From: Streptosporangiales bacterium
Lineage (GTDB): Bacteria; Actinomycetota; Actinomycetes; Streptosporangiales; WHSR01
Direction: 5' to 3'
NCBI GenBank assembly: GCA_009379995.1
Contig: WHSR01000002.1
Location: forward strand, 62,001-126,000
Length of the DNA: 64,000 bases
Numbering within the stretch: the first letter of the stretch is position 1; each line of letters begins with the position of its first letter. Below, in pieces: positions 28,207-36,698 of the stretch. The notes below the pieces were generated by a model. The model was given only the letters and a program-made list of their open reading frames with translations, did no database searches and had not been told where the DNA came from. Made by a program: the position numbers and the translations under genes.

Positions 28207-30603
28207 CTAGGCACTGGCGGCCGAGCTTTCCTGGATGGCCCGCCACACCCGTTCCGGCGTGCAGGGCATGTCGACGTCGTCGACGCCGAGGTGGCGCAGC
28301 GCGTCCACTATCGCGTTGACGACAGCGGGGGTGGAGCCGATCGTGCCGGCCTCACCGATGCCCTTGACGCCGAGCGGGTTGGTGGTCGCTGGGGTCTCGG
28401 TACGGGCCATGGTGATCTCCGGTACGTCCGGCGCGGCCGGCACCAGGTAGTCGGCGAGGGTGCCGCTGGTCAGGTTGCCGTCGGCGTCGTACGTCGCCTC
28501 CTCGTACAGCGCCTGGGCGAGACCCTGGGCGATACCTCCGACGACCTGACCCTCGACGACAAGCGGGTTGATGACCCGTCCGCAGTCGTCCACCGCGACG
28601 TAGCTGCGGATCTTGGTGAACCCGGTCTGGGTGTCCACCTCCGCCGCGACCAGGTGGCTGCCGTGCGGGAAGGAGAAGTTCTCCGGGTCGAAGGTCGCGT
28701 CGGCGTCCAGCGACGGCTCGACCCCCTCCGGCATGTCGTGCGCCAGGTGCGTGGCGAGCACTACCTCCTGGATCGTCTTCGCCGACTCCGGAGCGCCCCG
28801 CACCCGGAACGTGCCGCCGGAGAACTCGATGTCGGTGTCGGCCGCCTCGAGCAGGTGCGCCGCCACCTTGCGGGCCTTCTCGATCACCCGTCCACAGGCC
28901 TGGGTGATGGCGATGCCGCCGACCGCGAGCGAGCGTGACCCGTACGTGTCCAGCCCCTTGTGCGACGACTTGGTGTCGCCGTGGATGAGCTCCACGTCGT
29001 CGAACGGCACGCCCAGCGCGTCCGCGACGATCTGGCTGAACGTCGTGTCGTGGCCCTGCCCGTGCGGGCTGGCGCCGGTCACCACCTCGACCTTGCCGGT
29101 GGGCAGCATCCGCACCGAGGCGTACTCCCAGCCGCCGCCGCCGAACGACAGCGAGCCGAGCACCCGGGAAGGCGCGATGCCGCACATCTCGGTGTAGATC
29201 GAGATGCCGATGCCGAGCTGGACCGGATCGCCGCGGTCACGCCGCTCGGCCTGCTCGCGGCGCAGCTCCTCGTAGCCGAACAGCCGGAGCGCCTCGTCGG
29301 TGGCTGCCTCGTAGTTGCCGCTGTCGTAGGTCAACCCGGCGATCGTGTCGAACGGGAACTCCTCGTGCCGGATCCAGTTCTGCCGACGCAGCTCGATCGG
29401 GTCGATGCCCAGCTCCTGCGCCAGGTCGTCCATCGCCCGCTCGATCGCGTACGTAGCCTCCGGCCGGCCGGCGCCGCGGTAGGCGTCGGTGGGTGTCTTC
29501 GTGGTGAACACCCCTGTGCAGCTGAAGTCGTACGCGTCCATCTTGTAGATGCCCGGGTACATGAACGCGCCGAGCAGCGGCACGCCGGGCGTGATGAGCT
29601 GCAGGTACGCGCCCATGTCGGCGACAAGGCTCACCTTGAGCCCGAGCAACCGGCCCTCGCGCGTCGCGGCGACCTCGATGTCCTGGATCTGGCCCCGGCC
29701 GTGGATCGTCGCCTGGTAGTTCTCGCTGCGGCTCTCCGTCCACTTCACGGGCCTGCCCAGCCTCCTGGCCACGAGCAGCGCGATGGACTCCTCGGCGTAC
29801 AGGTTGAGCTTGGAGCCGAATCCGCCGCCGACGTCGGGAGCGACGACGCGGATCTTGTGCTCCGGGACGCCGGTCGTCATCGCCAGCAGCAGCCGCAGGA
29901 TGTGCGGAATCTGCGTGGCCGAGTACAGCGTGAACTCGCCGGCCGCCGCGATGGGCTCGACGACCACCGCACGGGGCTCCATCGCACTGGGCTGCAGCCG
30001 TTGCTGGAGATAGCGGCGCTTCATCACGATGCCGCCCTCGGCCTGGGCACGGTCCCGGGCCGCCTGGTAATCACCGGCGGGCATGTGGAAGTCGTAGCAC
30101 TTGTTGGTGCCGAGATCGGAGTGCACCAGCGGCGCGCCGTCCGCGAGCGCCTCCTCCAGGTCGAGGACGGGCGGCAGCGGCTCGTAGTCGATCTCGATGG
30201 CCTCCAGCGCGTCGGCTGCCGAGTACCGGTCCCGGGCCACCACCACGGCCACGGCGTCGCCGGCGTACCGCACCTCGTCCACCGCGAGCGGCGGGTTCGG
30301 CGGCTGCGCCATGTCCTCGGTCACCGGCCAGGCACAGGGCAGGCTGCCCTGCTCGTCGGCGAAGTCGCGGCCGGAGAACGCCGCGAGCACGCCGGGACGG
30401 TCGAGGGCGGGCGAGACATCGATTCGGGTGATACGGGCGTGGGCCATCGGGCTGCGCAGGACCGCCATCTGCAGCAGCCCGGGTACCTGGATGCTGTCCG
30501 TCCAGCGGGTCTGCCCGGTGATGAGCCGGGCATCCTCCTTGCGCGCCCGGCGCGCACCGATTTCCTTGGCCGCCCCGGGCGTCGCCTGAGCCTGCTCGGT
30601 CAT
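28207..30603 (-). CDS. coxL: Molybdenum large subunit, form II CO dehydrogenase-like
   Basis: A 798-residue molybdopterin cytosine dinucleotide-binding hydroxylase subunit. The active-site loop reads AYRGAGR (residues 374-380), the form II signature; true CO dehydrogenases (form I) carry AYxCSFR there. The cofactor motif GGGFGSKLN is present. The substrate is therefore probably not CO but an unknown aldehyde, purine or N-heterocycle (inference). Its ATG overlaps the coxS stop (ATGA). The downstream kynureninase raises the possibility of an aromatic substrate. Confidence 0.92.
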   Translation of the reverse strand: MTEQAQATPGAAKEIGARRARKEDARLITGQTRWTDSIQVPGLLQMAVLRSPMAHARITRIDVSPALDRPGVLAAFSGRDFADEQGSLPCAWPVTEDMAQPPNPPLAVDEVRYAGDAVAVVVARDRYSAADALEAIEIDYEPLPPVLDLEEALADGAPLVHSDLGTNKCYDFHMPAGDYQAARDRAQAEGGIVMKRRYLQQRLQPSAMEPRAVVVEPIAAAGEFTLYSATQIPHILRLLLAMTTGVPEHKIRVVAPDVGGGFGSKLNLYAEESIALLVARRLGRPVKWTESRSENYQATIHGRGQIQDIEVAATREGRLLGLKVSLVADMGAYLQLITPGVPLLGAFMYPGIYKMDAYDFSCTGVFTTKTPTDAYRGAGRPEATYAIERAMDDLAQELGIDPIELRRQNWIRHEEFPFDTIAGLTYDSGNYEAATDEALRLFGYEELRREQAERRDRGDPVQLGIGISIYTEMCGIAPSRVLGSLSFGGGGWEYASVRMLPTGKVEVVTGASPHGQGHDTTFSQIVADALGVPFDDVELIHGDTKSSHKGLDTYGSRSLAVGGIAITQACGRVIEKARKVAAHLLEAADTDIEFSGGTFRVRGAPESAKTIQEVVLATHLAHDMPEGVEPSLDADATFDPENFSFPHGSHLVAAEVDTQTGFTKIRSYVAVDDCGRVINPLVVEGQVVGGIAQGLAQALYEEATYDADGNLTSGTLADYLVPAAPDVPEITMARTETPATTNPLGVKGIGEAGTIGSTPAVVNAIVDALRHLGVDDVDMPCTPERVWRAIQESSAASA

Positions 30604-31103
30604 ACCCGCGCCTCCTTCGGGTCGGTCGCGGCTGCGCTCTCCGTCATCTCCGCGGCGGCTCTCCGCACGGCGCGGACGATGTTCTGGTAGCCGGTGCACC
30701 GGCAGAGATTCCCCTCCAGCCCGTCACGGATCTCGTCGTCGGAGGGGTTGGGGTTATCCCGCAGCAGGTCGGTCGCCGCCAAGATCATCCCTGGCGTGCA
30801 GTACCCGCATTGCAGCGCGTGCTCTTCGTGGAAGGACTTCTGCATCGGATGCATCTGACCGTCCGCGGCGAGGCCCTCGATGGTGGTGACCTCGCTTCCG
30901 TCCGCCTGTACGGCCAGCACGGAGCAGCTCTTCACGCTGCTGCCGTCCATGAGAACCGTGCAGGCGCCGCAGTTGGTGGTGTCGCAGCCGATGGGGGTGC
31001 CCACCTTGCCCAGCCAGTCGCGAAGGTAGTGAACGAGCAACAACCGTGGCTCGACGTCGTCGTCGTAGGTAACGCCGTCAACCTTCACTGAGATGCGTGG
31101 CAT
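30600..31103 (-). CDS. coxS: 2Fe-2S small subunit of a CO dehydrogenase-like enzyme
   Basis: A 167-residue subunit with two [2Fe-2S] clusters: the plant-ferredoxin type GCDTTNCGACTVLMDG and the C-terminal CGYCTPGM ... NLCRCTGYQNIV. The ATG at 31103 has a near-perfect GAGGAGG site; a longer frame upstream lacks one. First gene of the operon coxS-coxL-coxM-coxG-kynU, overlapping coxL by four bases. Confidence 0.93.
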   Translation of the reverse strand: MPRISVKVDGVTYDDDVEPRLLLVHYLRDWLGKVGTPIGCDTTNCGACTVLMDGSSVKSCSVLAVQADGSEVTTIEGLAADGQMHPMQKSFHEEHALQCGYCTPGMILAATDLLRDNPNPSDDEIRDGLEGNLCRCTGYQNIVRAVRRAAAEMTESAAATDPKEARV

Positions 31104-31421
31104 GCCTCCTCCTCGGGGAACGAGAGGCTGATTTCTGGTTGAGGGGTCGCTCGGAGTGGGGATTCGGTTGGGACTCACTTACGGAGTCGTTGGCTGGGTC
31201 GTTTGGCGGTCCGTCACGGGACAGCGAGGACGACCGACATCGCAGTCGCATTCGGCGCATTCGCCTACCCCCTAGAAAGGGTCGACGTCTGCCAAGGTAG
31301 GACGATCTCACGGGGCGCGGTAGCCCCCTATGGGGGTGATCCAGGCTTACCCTCCGCCGACCTCGCGCCAAACGTTCTCGACCTGGCCGGTTCCGGCTCC
31401 GGGCGTTGGGAGCTGGGGTTC
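31104..31421. other. Promoter-bearing intergenic region upstream of coxS
   Basis: There is no credible gene. The sequence is less G+C-rich near coxS (31120-31200). It holds two poly-C/poly-G motifs: CCTACCCCCTAG around 31266 and GCCCCCTATGGGGG around 31327, the latter a short palindrome. These might be regulator sites or a terminator for the small membrane protein gene that ends at 31422. I cannot place a convincing -35/-10 pair. Confidence 0.4.
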
Positions 31422-31613
31422 CTAGCGGTCCATGAAGCGGCGGACGAGGGCGCCGGCAAGGTAGGCGACGCCGACCCCGATCAGCAGCGTCGGGAGCACC
31501 CACAGCGGGTCGACGCGTTGGTGTACGACGGCAGCCACCAGGTAGGTGAGGCCGATCCCGACGAAGAGGATCCCTTGCAGGAACGAGGCCACGTCCGGCT
31601 CATGTCGGCGCAC
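31422..31613 (-). CDS. Small two-helix membrane protein
   Basis: A 63-residue protein with two hydrophobic helices (FLQGILFVGIGLTYLVAAVV and WVLPTLLIGVGVAYLAGALV) and the end RRFMDR. The start is GTG at 31613 with GGAGG six bases upstream. It overlaps the last codons of the PspC/LiaF-like gene by 14 bases, so it is translationally coupled to it. Function is unknown; a partner in the envelope-stress module is a reasonable guess. Confidence 0.65.
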   Translation of the reverse strand: MRRHEPDVASFLQGILFVGIGLTYLVAAVVHQRVDPLWVLPTLLIGVGVAYLAGALVRRFMDR

Positions 31614-32913
31614 GGCGCACCTCCAGCTCGCCGCCATCCACCCGAAGGGCGAGGTTGATCCGCGGGCTCGTGTCCGACGTCTTGGACGCCGGTGGGATGA
31701 CGTATCCCGAGCGCACCGGCGCGCCGTCTTCGGTCCGCCCGGGCAGCCTCACCGAGCCGGCGCCCACGTACGCGTCGACGTCGACAGTCGCGTCCGGGGG
31801 GATCACCACTCGAAGCTCCCCGAAGGACAGCCTGGCCTGGACGTCGTACTCGCTCTTGCTGGGCGGCAGGGCGGTCAGGTCGAGGACCGCGTCGCAGCAC
31901 CCGAACCGGAACGGTTGGGCGACCTCCTGCGCGCTGGCCGGCCGCCAGGTCACGTCGCCGACCCCACCCCGCAGTGGGTTGTCCATGTTGACGTCGACGG
32001 TGGTGGCCACCAGGGCGGCGGAGACGGCCAGGCCGGCGAGGACGAGGACGGGGCTGCGTCCGTACCAGGTGCCGAGCGCCAGACCCAGCCCGATCGTGAC
32101 CAGCACGGCCGCGAGGACGAGCTCGGCCGGAGCGTTCATCACACCCGCGGCACCGAGCAGCGCGAGCACGCCGGCGACCGAGGTCGCGATGGCGAGGGTG
32201 AGGAGGGTGAGCGGGGAGGGCCCGCGCCGTCGCGCCGTGGCAGGAGGTCCGGGTGGGGGCGGCTTCGGCCCGGGCGGTCGGGGTGCATACGGCTGCGCCG
32301 CGTACGGTCCCTGCGGGGCTGGCTGCGGGGGGAATGGCCCCGGCGGGGTCGGCCCCGGGGAAGGCCCTGGCGGGGCAGGAGGGGCAGAACCGGGTGGCGG
32401 GGGTGGTGACGCGTGTGGTGGTGCGGGCGGCGGTGCGGCTCGCTGCCGCTGGACCTGTCCGGGCAGCGAGCGCAGGGCGGCGATCACGTCGACGCCCCGG
32501 GCATGGGCGACGAGCAGGACGACCACCAGGACGGCCAGCAGCACCATGGTCGCGCCACCGAGCCCGTTGCTGAGGCCCGAGGCCACCAGACCCAGCGCCA
32601 GAATCACCACGAACAACACGAGGCCGGCCGACGGATTGATCCTTCGGCGCAGGATGCGCTCGGCCCGCGACCGCTCGGCGTACTCGTCCGGGATGATCAA
32701 CCAGCCGAGCAGATAGAGCAGCACACCCATCCCGTTCGCGACCGTGAGCAGCGCGAACGCGACGCGGTACACGATCGGGTCGATGTCGGTGTGGCGGCCG
32801 AGGCCCGCGCACACGCCCGCGAGCACGCGGCCGTCGCGGCTGCGCCGTAGCGGCCGGTGCGGGGTGGGCCCGCCGGAGGGCTCCGTCTCCGGGGCCGCCG
32901 GGGTCTCGGCCAT
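31600..32913 (-). CDS. PspC-domain membrane protein with LiaF-like C-terminal domain
   Basis: A 437-residue membrane protein. A PspC domain near residues 20-80 (RVLAGVCAGLGRHTDIDP...GWLIIP) is followed by membrane helices, a long Pro-rich linker (about 160-235), further helices, and a C-terminal beta-rich domain like LiaF/DUF1707-associated sensors (FGELRVVIPPDATVDVDAYVG). LiaF proteins inhibit LiaS-type kinases. The gene is divergent from a PspC-fused histidine kinase and NarL regulator, so it probably modulates that system. ATG start at 32913. Confidence 0.85.
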   Translation of the reverse strand: MAETPAAPETEPSGGPTPHRPLRRSRDGRVLAGVCAGLGRHTDIDPIVYRVAFALLTVANGMGVLLYLLGWLIIPDEYAERSRAERILRRRINPSAGLVLFVVILALGLVASGLSNGLGGATMVLLAVLVVVLLVAHARGVDVIAALRSLPGQVQRQRAAPPPAPPHASPPPPPGSAPPAPPGPSPGPTPPGPFPPQPAPQGPYAAQPYAPRPPGPKPPPPGPPATARRRGPSPLTLLTLAIATSVAGVLALLGAAGVMNAPAELVLAAVLVTIGLGLALGTWYGRSPVLVLAGLAVSAALVATTVDVNMDNPLRGGVGDVTWRPASAQEVAQPFRFGCCDAVLDLTALPPSKSEYDVQARLSFGELRVVIPPDATVDVDAYVGAGSVRLPGRTEDGAPVRSGYVIPPASKTSDTSPRINLALRVDGGELEVRRAPT

Positions 32914-33022
32914 GCTGCCATCGTCCCGCACCGTTCCCGCCACCTCATCAGGGATGTCCCGGATACGTCCCGGAGGATTTCCCCGGTCCACATCTGGGCG
33001 GGGCCCTGATGTGCATCGGGCC

Positions 33023-33036
33023 CGTGACGTGTCACG
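33023..33036. promoter_or_regulatory. Palindrome in the divergent PspC promoter region
   Basis: CGTGAC-GT-GTCACG, a six-bp inverted repeat with a two-base spacer, lies between the divergent PspC genes. Just upstream is a second dyad, GGGCCC...GGGCCC (33001-33023). The position suits an autoregulatory site of the NarL-type regulator encoded downstream; this is inference. Confidence 0.45.
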
Positions 33037-33094
33037 ATCCTGGCATGAGCACACCTGGATTCCGCAGATCGCCATCAGGGAGCCGGCCACGGCA

Positions 33095-34342
33095 ATGAAG
33101 GCCTCAGCCCCCGTAGGCCCGGGAGCGGGGGGCGGGCTGCACGGCTCCGACGGCCCCGGTGCCGCTCGCGGGCGCCCACCGGGGCTACGGCGACAGGCCG
33201 AGGGGAGACTGCTGGCCGGGGTGTGTCGTGGTCTCGCCGAGCACCTCGGCCTGGACCCCCTCGTCGTGCGGCTGGTGTTCGTCGTCCTGACCGTGGCCAA
33301 CGGCGTGGGCATCCCCGTCTATCTGGCCTTCTGGGTGCTGGTCCCCGCCGCGCCGTCGGATCGGCGCGTGCAGGACCGGCGCCTGCCGCGGGACTGGGCG
33401 GAGCTCATCGCGTTCGCTGCCCTGACCCTCGGCGGCGTCATGCTGCTCCAGCTGGTCGGGTTGCTCCCCGGAGGGGTCGCGTGGCTCACCATCATCCTCG
33501 GCGGTCTCGGCACCGCCATCCTGTGGCAGCAGGCCGACCCTGCCCAGCGGGAGCGCTGGCTCGAGGTCACCGGTCGGCACACGCAGTCCTCGCTGATCCG
33601 CTCCCTCCTGGGTGCCGTGCTGGTGGCCGGCGGACTGGTGGGCTTCCTGTTGAGCCAGGGGGAGCTGCGCGCGGCGCGCGAGGGTCTGGGTTTCACGGCC
33701 ATCGTGGTCGGCGGGATCGCGGTCATCACCGGGCCGTGGGTGGTGCGGATGGCCCGGGAGCTCACCGCCGAGCGCCGGGAGCGCATCCGTTCTCAGGAGC
33801 GCGCGGAGTTCGCCGCCCGTATCCACGACTCGGTGCTGCACACGCTCACCCTCATCCAGCGCCACTCCAACAACCCCCGCGAGGTGCAACGGCTGGCCCG
33901 CGCCCAGGAGCGGGAGCTGCGTACCTGGCTGTACCGGCCGAAAGCGGACGCGGACCGGACCCTCGCGGCGGCGACCGAGCGTGTCGCCGCCGAGGTGGAG
34001 GAGGCGCACGGGGTGCCCATCGAGGTGGTGCTGGTCGGCGACTGTCCGTTGGATTCGCGGCTCGGAGCGGCGCTGCAGGCGGCGCGCGAGGCCATGGTCA
34101 ACGCCGCGAAGTACTCGGATGCGCCGCAGATCTCGGTGTACGCCGAGGTCGAAAGGGAGGCGGTGACGATCTTCGTACGGGATCGGGGCAAGGGGTTCGA
34201 CCTGGATGCCGTGCCGGACGACCGGCTCGGGGTCCGACAGTCGATCGTCGGACGGATGGAACGCAACGGCGGCACCGCCACCGTGCGGTCGACGCCGGGG
34301 GAGGGGACCGAGATCGAGCTTCAGGTGGGCCGAAGCGAGTGA
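33095..34342 (+). CDS. PspC-fused sensor histidine kinase (LiaS/DesK-like)
   Basis: A 415-residue protein. An N-terminal PspC domain (RLLAGVCRGLAEHLGLDPLV...FWVLVPAA) precedes four or five membrane helices. A HisKA_3-type dimerisation region follows, with phospho-acceptor His244 in RIHDSVLHTL, then an HATPase domain with N-box AAREAMVNAAKYS and G-box RDRGKGFD. It should phosphorylate the NarL-type regulator encoded 55 bases downstream. The PspC fusion suggests sensing of membrane stress. ATG start at 33095; no strong ribosome site. Confidence 0.88.
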   Translation: MKASAPVGPGAGGGLHGSDGPGAARGRPPGLRRQAEGRLLAGVCRGLAEHLGLDPLVVRLVFVVLTVANGVGIPVYLAFWVLVPAAPSDRRVQDRRLPRDWAELIAFAALTLGGVMLLQLVGLLPGGVAWLTIILGGLGTAILWQQADPAQRERWLEVTGRHTQSSLIRSLLGAVLVAGGLVGFLLSQGELRAAREGLGFTAIVVGGIAVITGPWVVRMARELTAERRERIRSQERAEFAARIHDSVLHTLTLIQRHSNNPREVQRLARAQERELRTWLYRPKADADRTLAAATERVAAEVEEAHGVPIEVVLVGDCPLDSRLGAALQAAREAMVNAAKYSDAPQISVYAEVEREAVTIFVRDRGKGFDLDAVPDDRLGVRQSIVGRMERNGGTATVRSTPGEGTEIELQVGRSE

Positions 34343-34397
34343 CGGCATGCAGGCGATAAACAGGGAGGACTGAACGCAACCATGGCAGGAACAGATC

Positions 34398-35039
34398 ATG
34401 AGTGAACGTCCACGCGTTGTCATCGTCGACGACCACCGGCTGTTCCGTACCGGGGTTCGGGCCGAGCTGGGCGACGCCGTCGACGTCGTCGGCGAGGCCG
34501 AGGACGTCGACAGCGCCGTACGGGCGATCGGCGAGGCCAAGCCGGGCGTCGTCCTGCTGGATGTGCACCTTCCCGGGGGCGGCGGACAGGAGGTGCTGCG
34601 GCAGGCGCTTCCGGCCTACCCGGAGGTTCGTTTCCTCGCGCTGTCCGTCTCCGACGCGGCCGAGGACGTGATCGGGGTGATCCGGGGCGGTGCCCGCGGG
34701 TACGTGACCAAGACGATCTCCGGAGAGGAGCTCGCCGACGCGATCCGCCGGGTTGCCGAGGACGACGCGGTGTTCTCGCCCCGGCTGGCCGGCTTCGTGC
34801 TGGACGCGTTCGCCGCGACCGACGTACCGCCCATCGACCCCGAGCTGGACCGGCTCACCCAGCGGGAACGCGAGGTGCTGCGGCTCATCGCCCGGGGCTA
34901 CGCGTACAAGGAGATCGCCCGCGAGCTCTACATCAGCGTGAAGACCGTGGAGACCCACGTGTCGAGCGTGCTGCGCAAGCTGCAGCTGTCCAACCGGCAC
35001 GAGCTGTCCCGCTGGGCCACCGCCCGCAAGCTGGTCTGA
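34398..35039 (+). CDS. NarL/FixJ-type response regulator
   Basis: A 213-residue response regulator. The receiver domain has the acidic pair VDD near residue 11 and phospho-acceptor Asp55 (VVLLDVHLP). The C-terminal LuxR-type helix-turn-helix spans LTQREREVLRLIARG and YISVKTVETHVSSVLRKL. It pairs with the PspC-fused kinase immediately upstream. A family B palindrome starts 15 bases after its stop. Confidence 0.95.
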   Translation: MSERPRVVIVDDHRLFRTGVRAELGDAVDVVGEAEDVDSAVRAIGEAKPGVVLLDVHLPGGGGQEVLRQALPAYPEVRFLALSVSDAAEDVIGVIRGGARGYVTKTISGEELADAIRRVAEDDAVFSPRLAGFVLDAFAATDVPPIDPELDRLTQREREVLRLIARGYAYKEIARELYISVKTVETHVSSVLRKLQLSNRHELSRWATARKLV

Positions 35040-35053
35040 TTCCTTACCCCCTT

Positions 35054-35086
35054 TCGGCCGTGATCTTGCAGAAAGATCACGGCCGA
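35054..35086. repeat. Dispersed palindrome, family B, copy 2 (short form)
   Basis: A 14-bp perfect stem, TCGGCCGTGATCTT with AAGATCACGGCCGA, and the five-base loop GCAGA. It looks like the long copy at 11451 with the centre deleted (ATCTTGCAGA joined to AAGATCAC). It lies between the convergent response regulator and FHA genes, and the FHA gene's TGA stop is inside the right arm. Confidence 0.92.
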
Positions 35087-35631
35087 GGGTGCGCCGCCGA
35101 GATGCGGAAGCTGGCGCGGCCGAAGGCGACCCGGTCGCCGGGGCGGATGGTTTGCGGACCGACGAGCCGCCAGCCGTTGACCCGGGTTCCGTTCCTCGAG
35201 CCGAGGTCGGCGAGGACCCACTCTCCGTCGCGCCATCGGAGCTCCGCGTGCAGGCGGGACACCGTCGAGTCGGAGACGGTCAGGTCGCAGGCGGGATCCC
35301 GGCCGATGACGAGACCGCCCCCGCTCGGGTCGGGGAGTGCGAGCCGGGGGAGCCGGGGCTCCCGCCAGGCCGCCTCGACCCGTGCGGTGAACGCGGACAG
35401 GGCCGCGACGCCGTCGAGCAGGCGCCCGGTGATCCGTCTCCGCGGCGGCAGGTCGTCGAGGAGGTCGGTGAGCTCGCGCCGGCTCTTGGCCCGGAGAGCG
35501 TGACCGACGCGTCCCACGAAGGTCTCGTGCGAAAGCCGTCCCTCCATGGAACGGTCCTGCAGGGTCTTGACGGCACGCTCACGATCCGCGTCCGACGCGC
35601 GCACCGGAGGTATTGACCCTTGCACCCCCAT
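35077..35631 (-). CDS. DUF1707 and FHA domain protein
   Basis: A 184-residue cytosolic protein. The N-terminal DUF1707 motif (VRASDADRERAVKTLQ...GRLSHETFVGRV) is followed by a FHA domain (LVIGRDPACDLTVSD, VSRLHAEL, DLGSRNGTRVNG), which binds phospho-threonine peptides. It probably reads out Ser/Thr kinase signalling near the PspC module. ATG at 35631 has GGGGAGA about ten bases upstream; a GTG lies six bases further in. Its stop codon is part of the family B palindrome. Confidence 0.85.
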   Translation of the reverse strand: MGVQGSIPPVRASDADRERAVKTLQDRSMEGRLSHETFVGRVGHALRAKSRRELTDLLDDLPPRRRITGRLLDGVAALSAFTARVEAAWREPRLPRLALPDPSGGGLVIGRDPACDLTVSDSTVSRLHAELRWRDGEWVLADLGSRNGTRVNGWRLVGPQTIRPGDRVAFGRASFRISAAHPRP

Positions 35632-35725
35632 GGGGAAATTGTCTCCCCGCACGCCCTCGGGTGTCGAGCATGCGTCAGAGAAGAAGGCCGACGATGATTT
35701 ATATGGTGCTAGAGTAAATAGCACT

Positions 35726-36679
35726 ATGTCGGGACGGGACGGGCCACGGCTGGACTACCGGCGCGTCGGCATCTACCTGACCATCGCCTTCGGCCTTGCC
35801 TGGGGGACGGTACTCGTCCTCTACCTGACCGGCGGTTTGGTGCACAGCCCGGTGCTCATTCCGGGGACGCCGGTGACCCTGGCCCTCATTCTGGTGCCCA
35901 CGCTCTTCATGTGGTCGCCCGCGCTCGCCCACATCATCACGCGGCTCGTAACCGGCGAGGGATGGCATGACCTTTGGCTGCGGCCGGACCTAGGGCGGGT
36001 CCGGCGCCCGTTGCTCGCCTCCTGGGCGGGTACGGTGCTGTGCGTCCTGGCCGGCGGACTGGTCTTCTTTGCGGTATTTCCCGGCGCCTTCGACCCGTCG
36101 ATGAGTGCGCTCCGGGAGCGAGCCGGCGGGCAGCTACCGACAAGCCCGTCGGCCTCCGCCGCGATCCTGCTGCTGTTGGCGCTGCTCGTCCTGTTTATCG
36201 CGCCGCTGTTCAACAGCTTGTTCACCTTCGGGGAGGAGTTCGGTTGGCGGGCGTACCTGCAGCCGCATCTGCTCGCGCTGGGCAGTCGACGTGCCGTGGT
36301 CATCACCGGGCTTATCTGGGGCGCCTGGCACTGGCCGCTCACCGCCATGGGGCACAACTACGGCACGCGGTACGCCAGCGCCCCATGGCTCGGCATGTTG
36401 GCGATGACCTGGTTCACCCTCGTCGTCGGGATCTTCCTTGGGTATCTCACCCTGCGCGCGGGCAGCGTGTGGCCGGCGGTCCTCGGCCACGGGACCCTCA
36501 ACGCGGTCGCCGGGTTGCCGATACTCGTGTCGGCCGGCGGGATCAGCCCGGTGCTCGGACCGCACCCCGCCGGTCTGTTCGGCTCCGCCGGCTTCACCGC
36601 GGCGGCGCTGTGGATCCTGCTCACGCCGAGATCTATGTTGCGGGGGACTCAAAGCCGGCAAACCGGTCCCACAACATAG
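35726..36679 (+). CDS. CPBP family intramembrane metalloprotease
   Basis: A 317-residue membrane protein with about seven helices. The CPBP (CAAX protease/Abi) motifs are EEFGWR (Glu170-Glu171...Arg175), WGAWHWP and LGHGTLNA, which together form the metal site. Such proteins process prenylated or membrane peptides, or give bacteriocin self-immunity. The last ~20 residues (from PRSMLRG on) are encoded by a family A palindrome, and the TAG stop lies in that repeat's right arm, so the original terminus was replaced. The 5' flank (35690-35725) is unusually A+T-rich. Confidence 0.88.
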   Translation: MSGRDGPRLDYRRVGIYLTIAFGLAWGTVLVLYLTGGLVHSPVLIPGTPVTLALILVPTLFMWSPALAHIITRLVTGEGWHDLWLRPDLGRVRRPLLASWAGTVLCVLAGGLVFFAVFPGAFDPSMSALRERAGGQLPTSPSASAAILLLLALLVLFIAPLFNSLFTFGEEFGWRAYLQPHLLALGSRRAVVITGLIWGAWHWPLTAMGHNYGTRYASAPWLGMLAMTWFTLVVGIFLGYLTLRAGSVWPAVLGHGTLNAVAGLPILVSAGGISPVLGPHPAGLFGSAGFTAAALWILLTPRSMLRGTQSRQTGPTT

Positions 36680-36690
36680 ATCTCGGCGGG
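36624..36690. repeat. Dispersed palindrome, family A, copy 2 (inverted orientation)
   Basis: Arms 36624-36645 and 36667-36688 match copy 1 with one or two mismatches (GTTGCGGGG against CCCACAAC). Read on the minus strand the loop is GGTTTGCCGGCTTTGAG, similar to the plus-strand loop of copy 3, so this copy is inverted. It begins inside the CPBP protease gene, supplies its stop, and ends nine bases before the convergent DM13 gene. Confidence 0.9.
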
Positions 36691-36698
36691 GGGATTGA

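Noticed and set aside
31327..31342. GCCCCCTATGGGGG as another dispersed palindrome family.
   Set aside because: Single short copy without a partner in the window; kept only as a note in the coxS upstream region.
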